This document shows positions 29,881-37,249 of a DNA stretch of 64,000 nt, piece by piece. Source of the stretch: Kibdelosporangium sp. MJ126-NF4. Lineage in GTDB: Bacteria; Actinomycetota; Actinomycetes; Mycobacteriales; Pseudonocardiaceae. A program made the translations under genes and the position numbers. The notes below the pieces were generated by a model. The model was not told the origin of the DNA and made no database searches. It saw only the letters and a program-made list of their open reading frames with translations. Positions within the stretch are counted from its first letter, which is position 1. Each line of letters opens with the position of its first letter. The stretch lies in assembly GCF_000826545.1 (NCBI RefSeq), contig NZ_CDME01000012.1:185428-249427 (forward strand). The letters are read 5' to 3'.

Positions 29881-31425
29881 TCAGAAGCCCGCGGTGATCC
29901 GGCTGAACTCCCAGTCGGGCTGGGCGATCCCGCTGCAGTTCTCCACCACACCGCCGCCGGGGCAGCCGCGGTCGCGGTTGACCGACCAGAACGCCAGCCT
30001 GGCAAGGCCACGGGACTTGGCATAGTCCCTGATCTGGGTCCACGTCTCGGTCGTGGTCAGCTCCTGCTGGTCGGACAGGCCGTTCATGCCGGAGATGCCC
30101 ATGTGCGCGTACGCCTGCGCGTCGGTCCAGCCGAACGTCGACTTCAGCTTGTTCTTCAGTCCCTCACTGGCGTTCTGGGTGTCGGCGCCCATGTTCGAGC
30201 TGCCGAAGTCGAACGGCATGATGGTGAAGACGTCGATGTTGGCGTTCAACGCCTTCGCCTGGTCGATCAGCCGGTTGCCGTAGAAGTTCGGGCCACTGGT
30301 GGTGGTGCCGAACGTGACGATCGTCTGGATACCGGGGTTGTTCTGCTTGACGATCCGCAGCGCGGTGAGAATCCGGTCCTGTACGGTCGTGTTCTCGAAC
30401 TCGTCGGTGTTCTCGATGTCGATGTCGATCGCCTTGAGGTTGTAGGCGCTGATCACCTGCTGGTACGCGCCCGCGAGCGCCTCGGGCGTCGAGCAGTTCG
30501 GCCCGAGCTTGTTGCCGCTCCAGCCACCGAAGGACGGCACGATGTCCCCACCGGCGGCCCGGATCTGCTGGATCGCTGTCGCGTCGACACCGCCCTGCAA
30601 CGGCCTTTGGCTGTCCCACGCGGGCGTGCAGCCACCACCGGAGAGCACGAACGCCATCGTGAACCACTTGACGCCGGTGGCGTTCATGACCGTCTGGGGG
30701 CTGGGCGGGTTGCCCCAGCCCATGTAGAGGTACGGCGCGCCGCGGCCACCGGCCGGTTGGGTGCATCCGGTCGTGGTTCCCGTGACAGGACTGGACTTCC
30801 CGGACTCGCCCACGGTGTTGTACGCGGCGATGGTGTACGTGTGGGGCTCGCACGTCCCCAGCCCGGCGATGGTCGTGGTGGTACCGGTGACCGTCGCGCG
30901 GACGGTTGTCCCTTCATAGACCCGGTATCCGGAGACCGTGCCGGTGGAAGCGCCCCAGGACAGGGCGATGCTGCTGTTGTTCGCGCTGGTCACACTCGGT
31001 GTGCCGGGAATGCCTGGCGCACCGGGATTCGACGGCCCGCTGGTGCACGTGTCGCCGTTGAGCTTGCAGTTCTGGATGCCGCTGAAGTTGCCGGGGCTGC
31101 CGTTGAACCCGAACGACGCACTCGCACCGACCGCGAGCGGGCCTGCCCAGCCCGGCGGCGTGAAGGTGTGGTGCTGACCGCTGGTGGTCCGGGTCGAGTC
31201 CCACGATGAGGTGATCTGTGCTCCGGCGGGCATGTCTAGCTCGACTGTCCACGTGCTCAACGGCGTGCTCCCGCCGTTGGTGACAGTGATCTTCCCTTCG
31301 AAGCCACTGCCCCAGTCGGACACTTTGGTGAAGCTGGCGGACAGACCGTTGGCCGCGCTGCTGTTCGCCACAGGCAGCAGGAAGATCGCCGCTAACACGG
31401 CGACCAACGCGGTGATGACACGCAT
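29881..31425 (-). CDS. Secreted GH18 chitinase with CBM2 and fibronectin III domains
   Basis: A 514-residue exoenzyme. A signal peptide covers about residues 1-24. A CBM2-type carbohydrate-binding domain follows (about 27-127, with WTVELDMPAGAQITSSWDS and paired Cys), then a fibronectin III domain (about 135-220) and a GH18 catalytic barrel (about 230-510). The active-site strand reads AIDIDIE, keeping D-x-D-x-E with the catalytic Glu but with Ala in place of the first Asp of DxxDxDxE. It degrades chitin outside the cell. A DasR-like site lies 86 bases upstream, which fits N-acetylglucosamine control. Confidence 0.93.
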   Translation of the reverse strand: MRVITALVAVLAAIFLLPVANSSAANGLSASFTKVSDWGSGFEGKITVTNGGSTPLSTWTVELDMPAGAQITSSWDSTRTTSGQHHTFTPPGWAGPLAVGASASFGFNGSPGNFSGIQNCKLNGDTCTSGPSNPGAPGIPGTPSVTSANNSSIALSWGASTGTVSGYRVYEGTTVRATVTGTTTTIAGLGTCEPHTYTIAAYNTVGESGKSSPVTGTTTGCTQPAGGRGAPYLYMGWGNPPSPQTVMNATGVKWFTMAFVLSGGGCTPAWDSQRPLQGGVDATAIQQIRAAGGDIVPSFGGWSGNKLGPNCSTPEALAGAYQQVISAYNLKAIDIDIENTDEFENTTVQDRILTALRIVKQNNPGIQTIVTFGTTTSGPNFYGNRLIDQAKALNANIDVFTIMPFDFGSSNMGADTQNASEGLKNKLKSTFGWTDAQAYAHMGISGMNGLSDQQELTTTETWTQIRDYAKSRGLARLAFWSVNRDRGCPGGGVVENCSGIAQPDWEFSRITAGF

Positions 31426-31510
31426 CTTGGATTGCTCCTCGCTTTGGCAGGGTCACGAGGCGAGCAACCTCGGTCGCGCGCCACGACCGGGTCATTCACG
31501 TCCATGAAGT

Positions 31511-31526
31511 ATTGGCGTAGACCAAT
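31511..31526. promoter_or_regulatory. Putative dre (DasR-responsive) site upstream of chitinase
   Basis: ATTGGTCTACGCCAAT on the minus strand matches 12 of 16 positions of the Streptomyces dre consensus ACTGGTCTAGACCACT and is itself an inverted repeat. It lies 86 bases upstream of the chitinase ATG, where chitinase dre sites are usual. Confidence 0.5.
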
Positions 31527-31569
31527 CTGGACGTCAAGAGCGGTGACGTGCTGGTCGAGCCCAGGGCAC

Positions 31570-31580
31570 AGTAAATTACT
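31570..31580. promoter_or_regulatory. AT-rich palindrome upstream of the GntR gene
   Basis: AGTAAATTACT is an 11-base palindrome, followed at once by AATATATT. It stands out against the GC-rich background and lies about 65 bases before the GntR GTG start. It could be the GntR protein's own operator or part of its promoter. Confidence 0.35.
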
Positions 31581-31645
31581 AATATATTGTCGCGCTGATC
31601 GCCACCCGGGAGATACTGGGCGCACAGGTCGACGAGGGGACAACT

Positions 31646-32338
31646 GTGGCGGACTACCAGCTTCGCGGGGTACACGGACAGACAGTGGCGACGCTGGCCA
31701 GCCGCATCCTGTCCGGCGACATCCCGGAGGGCGCGACGCTGGACCTGATGGCGTTGCGGGAGGAGCTCGACGTCAGCCTGACCGCGTTGCGCGAGGCGCT
31801 GAAGGTGCTGTCGGCCAAGGGACTCGTGGACGCCCGGCAGAAACGCGGGACCTTCGTGCGGCCGAGGGCGTTCTGGAACACGTTCGACGTGGACGTGATG
31901 CGGTGGCGGTCAGCCGGGCCGCCGGACATGAGCCTGCTGGAAGACCTCACGGAAGTCCGTTCCGTGATCGAGCCCGCGGCGGCCAGGATGGCCGCCGAAC
32001 GCGCGACAGCGGAGGACCTCGCGGGCATGACCGCCGCGTTGGACCGCATGGCGGACACGTCCGACGACGCGGTCGAAGCGGACCTGGCCTTCCACCGCGC
32101 GCTGTTCGGCGCGACCCACAACCAGTTGCTCGTCGAGATCCAACGCGTACTGGCCAACGGCCTGGCGATGCGGGACAAGGTCGTGCACGGCGCCGAAGCG
32201 GCCGACCCGGTCCCCAGTCACCGCACGGTGTTCGACGCGATCAAGGACCAGGACCCGCCCGGAGCGGAGCAGGCGATGCGAGCCCTGCTGGACAAGGCGA
32301 ACGACGACTTCACCCGGATCTCCAGGAAAGTCTCGTAG
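31646..32338 (+). CDS. GntR family (FadR/FCD subfamily) transcriptional regulator
   Basis: A 230-residue regulator. The N-terminal winged HTH (residues about 8-75) reads SRILSGDIPEG, then MALREELDVSLTALREALKVLSAKGLV and the wing KRGTFVRPR. The C-terminal all-helical FCD domain carries metal/ligand-binding His residues around ADLAFHRALFGATHN and the final SHRTVFDAI. The GTG start follows GAGGGGAC. FCD regulators sense carboxylates or sugar acids. No catabolic gene is cotranscribed; the chitinase is divergent, so control of it is possible but unproven. Confidence 0.92.
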   Translation: MADYQLRGVHGQTVATLASRILSGDIPEGATLDLMALREELDVSLTALREALKVLSAKGLVDARQKRGTFVRPRAFWNTFDVDVMRWRSAGPPDMSLLEDLTEVRSVIEPAAARMAAERATAEDLAGMTAALDRMADTSDDAVEADLAFHRALFGATHNQLLVEIQRVLANGLAMRDKVVHGAEAADPVPSHRTVFDAIKDQDPPGAEQAMRALLDKANDDFTRISRKVS

Positions 32339-32345
32339 CGGACCG

Positions 32346-32376
32346 GCGGGCGCACGATCGGTTCGCCTGTGCCCGC
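32346..32376 (+). terminator. Hairpin after the GntR gene
   Basis: GCGGGCGCAC (32346-32355) pairs with GTGCCCGC (32369-32376) with a two-base bulge, eight bases after the GntR stop. Probable terminator of modest strength. Confidence 0.45.
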
Positions 32377-32494
32377 TCCGCCGACGTCGAAGACCGGGGA
32401 CACGACATCCGAGAGCCTATCCATCCGATGTCTATGGGGGAAAGTCTCAGGAATCGGCGATTTTGTCCGATCGCGTGACCTAGACGTCCTACGG

Positions 32495-33256
32495 ATGCTG
32501 TCCTGGCACGCTCACAACGTGATCCAACTTGGTCCGTTGCTCGCCGTCGTGCTGTCCGTGTTCACGGCCGCCACAGCCGTGCTCATCTGGTTGGGGCGTC
32601 TCGGCGCGTGGCATTCGATCGTCACCGCCGCCGTTCGCGCGACCGTTCAACTCGCGGCGGTGTCCCTGCTCATCGCCGCTGTGTTGCACTCCGGTTGGCT
32701 GACCGCCGCGTTCGTGCTGATGATGTTCAGCGTCGCCAGCGTGACCTCGGCGCGGCGGTTCGGGACATGGGCCGACAGTGTCTGGACGGCCGCCGCGATC
32801 GCCGCCGGGGTCGCGCCGCCGTTGGCCGCGTTGATTTTGTCCGGCTTGCTTCCGCCGTCACCCGTGGCGATCGTGCCGATCGCGGGCATCCTCATCGGCG
32901 GCGGCATGACCGCGACAACTCTCGCGGGCAGACGCGCGCTCGACGAGCTGAGAACACGCCACGGCGAGTACGAGGCCGCGTTGGCGCTGGGCCTCATGCG
33001 TCGAGACGCCACCCTGCTGATCTGCCGTCCGACCGCTGGTCAGGCACTTGTCCCCGCGCTCGACCAGACACGGACCGTCGGACTGGTGACGTTGCCAGGC
33101 GCGTTCGTCGGCGTGCTGCTCGGCGGCGCGTCGCCGATGCAGGCGGGCGCCACTCAGCTCGTTGTGCTGGTCAGCCTGCTGCTCGTCGAAGCCGTCGCCG
33201 TGCTGGTGACCGTCGAACTGATCGCCGCGCACCGAGTGCGCGCCGCGGCTGCCTAG
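32495..33256 (+). CDS. fetB: FetB-like (UPF0014) ABC transporter permease
   Basis: A 253-residue integral membrane protein with about seven helices and the strongly conserved UPF0014 block LALGLMRRDATLL...PALDQTRTVGLVTLPGAFVGVLLGGASP. In E. coli FetB pairs with ATPase FetA in iron export and oxidative-stress resistance. No fetA-like ATPase is adjacent here, so the partner must be elsewhere or absent. ATG 32495 begins the membrane protein; the frame extends upstream to 32369 without likeness. Its stop overlaps the convergent gene by four bases. Confidence 0.85.
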   Translation: MLSWHAHNVIQLGPLLAVVLSVFTAATAVLIWLGRLGAWHSIVTAAVRATVQLAAVSLLIAAVLHSGWLTAAFVLMMFSVASVTSARRFGTWADSVWTAAAIAAGVAPPLAALILSGLLPPSPVAIVPIAGILIGGGMTATTLAGRRALDELRTRHGEYEAALALGLMRRDATLLICRPTAGQALVPALDQTRTVGLVTLPGAFVGVLLGGASPMQAGATQLVVLVSLLLVEAVAVLVTVELIAAHRVRAAAA

Positions 33257-33642
33257 AAGTGGTCTGTGCCCGCGAGTTCGCGCTCGAAACGGTCCGCGTT
33301 CGCGACGATCTGCTTCAGCGCGGGCTCGAAGTCCTCACCCACGTTCAGGTCCGTCACCGGGACGACGTGCCTGAGCAGCGCGACGCCGTCGACCACTTCG
33401 ACGTCGCCGACCGACTCGGCACCTGCCAGGTCCCTCAGCTTGCCCATGTCGATCTTGTCGGCCCAGCCGACGGGCGAGGAGAGCTCCAGCGAGGCGCCCT
33501 TGTCGCCCGGCACGTGGTGCACGGAGACCTGCTGCCTGCGGTCGCCGTCGGTGTCCAGGACGAAACGCAGCCAGTCGTCGTTCTCCTCCAGCACCTCGTA
33601 CCGGATTCGAACGTAGTTGATCACTTCGGTCCAGCTAGTCAC
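33253..33642 (-). CDS. Conserved hypothetical protein, possibly YbjN/CesT-like fold
   Basis: A 129-residue acidic protein. GTG 33642 has a GAGAGG site at suitable distance. The alternation of an N-terminal Trp-rich start, a strand-rich middle (QQVSVHHV, ALLRHVVPV) and a C-terminal amphipathic helix (FEPALKQIVANADRFERELAG) resembles small chaperone-like YbjN/CesT proteins common in actinobacteria, but this is an impression of pattern only. It lies 81 bases downstream of the P450 gene on the same strand. Confidence 0.6.
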   Translation of the reverse strand: MTSWTEVINYVRIRYEVLEENDDWLRFVLDTDGDRRQQVSVHHVPGDKGASLELSSPVGWADKIDMGKLRDLAGAESVGDVEVVDGVALLRHVVPVTDLNVGEDFEPALKQIVANADRFERELAGTDHF

Positions 33643-33706
33643 CCGCGTCGCCTCTCGATCACGCCCGCTCGCGCGATGAGCATCTCATGCTCGTCGGCAC
33701 GGCACT

Positions 33707-33723
33707 ACCGGGACATCCCCGGT
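33707..33723 (-). terminator. Short hairpin after the P450 gene
   Basis: ACCGGG (33707-33712) and CCCGGT (33718-33723) pair around ACATC directly after the P450 stop codon. Six base pairs only, so a weak terminator at best. Confidence 0.35.
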
Positions 33724-34974
33724 TCACTGGAGGCTGACTTCCACCGGTAGCTTCTTGATGCCGTTGACGAAGTTCGAGCGCACCCTCGGCGCGTCGCCGG
33801 TCAGCCGGATGTCCGCGATCCGGGGGATCAGTTCCTCGAACATGATCCGCATCTCGGTGCGGGCCAGCAGGCCGCCGAGGCACACGTGCGGTCCGCCTTT
33901 GCCGAAGGTGACGTGGTCGTTGCGTGTCCTGGTGACGTCGAAGGTGTCCGGGTCGTCGAAGACGTCCTCGTCGCGGTTGGCCGAGGCGTACCACATGACG
34001 ACCTTGTCGCCTGCCTTGATCTGCCTGCCGCCGACCCGCACGTCCCTGGCCGCGGTACGGCGGAAGTGGTAGACGGGCGTGCCCCAGCGCAGGAACTCCT
34101 CGACCGCGCCCGGGATGAGCGACGGGTCGTCGCGGAGTTTCGCCAGCTGTGCGGGGTGCTGCAGCAGGGCGAGCATCGCGTGCGTGATCGCGTGCCGGGT
34201 CGTCTCGTTGCCCGCGACGACGAGCAGCAGGAAGTAGTTGTCGAAGTCCCTCGCGGACAACGGGATCCCGTCGCGCGGGGTCTGGTTGACGAGCGTGGAC
34301 ACCAGGTCCGTCCCGGCGCCGCCGCGGCGCTTCCTGGCCAGGTCACGGCCGTAGGAGAACACTTCGAGCGACGCGGGTGACCGGAACGGCAGGTCGCGGT
34401 AGCGCTCGCTGTCCTCGCTGTCGAGCAAGACGTCGGCGTAGTCGGGATCGGTGTTGCCGATGATCCGGTTGCCCCAGTCGATCAACTGCCGGGTGTCGCC
34501 GTCCGGCACGTCGAGCAGCCTGGCCAGCACGTTGATCGGGAAGTCCGCGGCCACGTCGGCCACGAAGTCGAAGCGGCCTTTGGCCAGCGCCGTGTCCAGT
34601 GTCGTCGCGGTCAGGCCGCGCAGGAAGTCGGCGTACTGGTTGATCACGGTCGGGCCGAACTGGCGTTGCAGCAGCCCGCGCAGCGCCCGGTGCCGCAGGC
34701 CGTCCATCTCCAGCATGGACGCGCGGACGGCGATCTGGTCGTCGTCCACCTCCTCGAGGTTGACGAACCTGGTCGAGGTGAACGTCTCGGTGTCCTTGCT
34801 GATCCGGGTGACGTCCGCGTGCCGGGTCACCGCCCAGAACCCGGCGTTCGGCGCGGGTTCGGGCTGCCAGTGCACCGGGTCGTGACGGCGCAGCGTGCGA
34901 AACATCCGCCACGGCGTCACGCCGTCGGTGAAGTTGTCCAGGTCGGCCAGGTCGACGTCATCGAGTGCGATCAT
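33724..34974 (-). CDS. Cytochrome P450
   Basis: A 416-residue soluble bacterial P450. The I-helix oxygen-binding motif is AGNETTRH near residue 247, the K-helix reads EEFLRWGTPV, and the heme loop FGKGGPHVCLGGLLAR puts the axial Cys near residue 360. Sequence style resembles CYP families acting on small terpenoids or steroids, but substrate is unknown. It starts seven bases after the stop of the glutamine-synthetase-like gene, so the two are cotranscribed. In this locus it is a candidate for oxidising a gamma-glutamylated amine or hydroxylating the aromatic intermediate. No ferredoxin gene is adjacent. Confidence 0.93.
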   Translation of the reverse strand: MIALDDVDLADLDNFTDGVTPWRMFRTLRRHDPVHWQPEPAPNAGFWAVTRHADVTRISKDTETFTSTRFVNLEEVDDDQIAVRASMLEMDGLRHRALRGLLQRQFGPTVINQYADFLRGLTATTLDTALAKGRFDFVADVAADFPINVLARLLDVPDGDTRQLIDWGNRIIGNTDPDYADVLLDSEDSERYRDLPFRSPASLEVFSYGRDLARKRRGGAGTDLVSTLVNQTPRDGIPLSARDFDNYFLLLVVAGNETTRHAITHAMLALLQHPAQLAKLRDDPSLIPGAVEEFLRWGTPVYHFRRTAARDVRVGGRQIKAGDKVVMWYASANRDEDVFDDPDTFDVTRTRNDHVTFGKGGPHVCLGGLLARTEMRIMFEELIPRIADIRLTGDAPRVRSNFVNGIKKLPVEVSLQ

Positions 34975-34981
34975 GCATCAC

Positions 34982-36304
34982 TCACAGGTGGTAGGCGTAC
35001 TCGGCGAACTCCCAGTCGGTGACGTGCCGCTGGAACCGCGCGACCTCGTCACGTTTGTAGGTCAGGAACGAGGTGGTGAAGTCCTTGCCGAGGGTCTCGG
35101 TCAGTTCGGTGTCCGCTTCGAGCGCGTCCAGCGCGGCGGGCAGGGTCGACGGCAGGACAGGCGATTTGCTGGTGTCGTAGCCGTAGCCCTCCAGCGGCGC
35201 CGGGGGCTCCTCACCGGCCAGGATGCCGAGCAGTGCGGCGGCGACGGTCGCGGCGATGGCCAGGTACGGGTTGGCGCTGGCGTCGCCGAGGCGCAGTTCG
35301 AACCGGGTGCCGTCGCCGCGTTCCGGTGGGATGCGGATCATCGCGCTGCGGTTGTCCAGGCCCCAGTCGATCAGCCACGGCGCGAGCGTGTCGGGCCCGA
35401 ACCGCTTGTAGGAGTTGATGGTCGGATTGGCCAACGCGGCCAGTGCGGGCGCGTGCCGCAGCACGCCCGCGATCGCGTGGCGGGCCATTGTGGACAGTCC
35501 ATGCGGCGCGGCGGGGTCGTCGAAGCCGTTGCCCGTGTCGGTCACGCAGGACATGTGGAAGTGGAAGCCCGACCCGCCCGCCTCGGCGAACGGCTTGGCC
35601 ATGAAGGTGGCGAGCCTGCCTTCCTTGCGGGCCAGTTCCTTCACCGCCGCCTTGAACCAGAAGGCCCGGTCGGCGGCGGACACCGCCATCGAGTGCTCGA
35701 GGTTGACCTCGAACTGCCCGCCGTCGTACTCGTGGTTCCCGCCCGTGACACCGATACCGAGATCACGCAGGCCACGCAGCACGCGCAGCAGGTGGTTGTC
35801 CGGATCCGCACGCAGCCCGGTGGTGTAGATGGCTCCGGTGACATCGGTGTAGCGGCGCCAGCCACGCGGCGACGACGGGTCCGGGTCGCACAGGAAGTAC
35901 TCGAGTTCCGGGCCGACGACCGGGTGCAGGCCGTGGTCGGCGGCGCGGGCGAGGACCGATCGCAGCACTTCACGGGGCGACTCCGGGCTGGTCACGTCGC
36001 CGAGGCACCAGGCAACTCCCGGCTCCCACGGGATGGCGACCACGGTGGACAGATCCGGGTACACCGTGATGTCCGGCAGTCCGGCGTCCAGCCCACCGGG
36101 GACCGCGACGGTCTCGCCGCGCGGGTTCGTGTGGTAGACCGCGCGACAGAAGGCGAGCCCGTGCTCGCACGCCGAAGGCAGGTGCCCGATCAGCAGGTCC
36201 TTGGCGCGGTCGGTGCCGAGCATGTCCGGGTAGGCCACGCGGACCACGTCGATCCCCTGGTCCGACAGCCGGTTGGCGAGCACGGCAGCGTCTCGAGCGT
36301 TCAC
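34982..36304 (-). CDS. Glutamine-synthetase family enzyme, putative gamma-glutamyl-amine synthetase
   Basis: A 440-residue type III/GlnA-like ligase. The ATP/metal-binding patterns are present: GPELEYFL, NHEYDGGQFEVNLEHS, KPFAEAGGSGFHFHMS and RFELRLGDASANPYLA. The Gln-synthase-specific adenylylation Tyr loop is not evident. Its neighbours include PuuC- and PuuD-like genes and an APC permease, so it probably attaches glutamate to an amine (PuuA role) rather than making glutamine. GTG 36304 has GAGGAG six bases upstream; a TTG at 36340 would run through the operator. It is divergent from the catabolic operon and shares its control region. Confidence 0.85.
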   Translation of the reverse strand: MNARDAAVLANRLSDQGIDVVRVAYPDMLGTDRAKDLLIGHLPSACEHGLAFCRAVYHTNPRGETVAVPGGLDAGLPDITVYPDLSTVVAIPWEPGVAWCLGDVTSPESPREVLRSVLARAADHGLHPVVGPELEYFLCDPDPSSPRGWRRYTDVTGAIYTTGLRADPDNHLLRVLRGLRDLGIGVTGGNHEYDGGQFEVNLEHSMAVSAADRAFWFKAAVKELARKEGRLATFMAKPFAEAGGSGFHFHMSCVTDTGNGFDDPAAPHGLSTMARHAIAGVLRHAPALAALANPTINSYKRFGPDTLAPWLIDWGLDNRSAMIRIPPERGDGTRFELRLGDASANPYLAIAATVAAALLGILAGEEPPAPLEGYGYDTSKSPVLPSTLPAALDALEADTELTETLGKDFTTSFLTYKRDEVARFQRHVTDWEFAEYAYHL

Positions 36305-36328
36305 CGATGTCTCCTCGGGCAGCACATC

Positions 36329-36342
36329 GTTTGGGGTCAAAC
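36329..36342. promoter_or_regulatory. Operator copy 1 in the catabolic divergent promoter
   Basis: GTTTGGGGTCAAAC is an imperfect palindrome located 25 bases before the GTG start of the glutamine-synthetase-like gene. It matches the second copy at 36425 in 13 of 14 positions. Confidence 0.6.
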
Positions 36343-36395
36343 CGTAAGCGGTCGATCACCACACCACAAGGGTCACGGCCACTTTCGGCATCCTA

Positions 36396-36424
36396 TTGAC
36401 CCCGCGCTCCGGCCGTCCTACCTT
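36396..36424 (+). promoter_or_regulatory. Sigma-70-type promoter of the rightward catabolic operon
   Basis: TTGACC at 36396-36401 and TACCTT at 36419-36424 are spaced by 17 bases. The predicted start near 36431 falls inside the operator that begins at 36425, so a bound repressor would block initiation. Confidence 0.65.
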
Positions 36425-36438
36425 GTTTGAGGTCAAAC
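36425..36438. promoter_or_regulatory. Operator copy 2 in the catabolic divergent promoter
   Basis: GTTTGAGGTCAAAC is a perfect palindrome (GTTTGA-GG-TCAAAC) directly after the -10 element. Together with copy 1, 96 bases away, it would allow one regulator, most likely the MarR protein at the end of the island, to control both directions. Confidence 0.65.
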
Positions 36439-36466
36439 GAGTACCCGACCCGCGAGGAGTACACCG

Positions 36467-37249
36467 TTGACAAGGGGATTCCTCTACCCGAAGACAGCGA
36501 CCGGCGAGTCGTCGCTGATCCCGGCGCCGCCGTGGCACTACTCGGGGGACCTGCTGACGGTCGAGTACCGCACGAACCCCGACCGCGTGCGCGACCTGCT
36601 GCCCGAGCCGCTGGACCTCGCCGAGGACGACCCCGGCGCGGTCGCGCTGGTCTGGGCGGACTGGCAGTCCTGTTCGGACAGCCGGGATGAGCTGCTCGAC
36701 CCGGTGCGCTCGCAGTACAAGGAGGCCTTCGTGGTGGTGCGCTGCCGCTACCAGGGCACCACGTACTCGCGGTGCGTCTACATCTGGGTGGACAAGGACT
36801 TCGCGATCGCACGCGGGATCCACCAGGGCTATCCGAAGAAGTTCGGCTCGATCCACATGACCCGGCCACACCCGTACGGTCCCGCGCCGAGGATCGAGGC
36901 CGGTGCCCGGTTCGGCGCGACGCTCGCGGCGGCCGACCGAAGGCTCGCCCAGGCGGTGGTGACGTTGCGGGAACCGTCGGACACGAACGGATTCGTCAAC
37001 GGCCATCCGATGGCGCACCACCGGACACTGCCGTCGATCACCGGCGACGGCCAGGCGCTCGACGAGCTGATCGAGTCCGGCGCGAAGTCGTTCGAGGCGG
37101 GCCAGGCGTGGCGGGGCGACGCGGACCTCGACCTGTTCGACGCCCCGACCGAGGAACTCGCGCGGCTGGCGGTCCGCGAGCCGATCGGGGCGTACTTCCG
37201 GCAACTGGGCGTGGTGTGGGACGGCGGCAAGGTCTTGGAGAAACGATGA
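36467..37249 (+). CDS. Acetoacetate-decarboxylase family protein
   Basis: A 260-residue protein of the acetoacetate decarboxylase (ADC) superfamily. It has the Glu-rich core strand EAFVVVRCRYQG and the YPKKFG motif near residue 125, whose first Lys corresponds to the Schiff-base Lys of true ADC. Members also act as decarboxylases or lactonases/aldolases in other pathways. The TTG start has GAGGAG seven bases upstream. First gene of the rightward operon; the next gene starts within its stop (ATGA). In an aromatic pathway it might decarboxylate a 2-oxo acid cleavage product, which is inference. Confidence 0.82.
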   Translation: MTRGFLYPKTATGESSLIPAPPWHYSGDLLTVEYRTNPDRVRDLLPEPLDLAEDDPGAVALVWADWQSCSDSRDELLDPVRSQYKEAFVVVRCRYQGTTYSRCVYIWVDKDFAIARGIHQGYPKKFGSIHMTRPHPYGPAPRIEAGARFGATLAAADRRLAQAVVTLREPSDTNGFVNGHPMAHHRTLPSITGDGQALDELIESGAKSFEAGQAWRGDADLDLFDAPTEELARLAVREPIGAYFRQLGVVWDGGKVLEKR

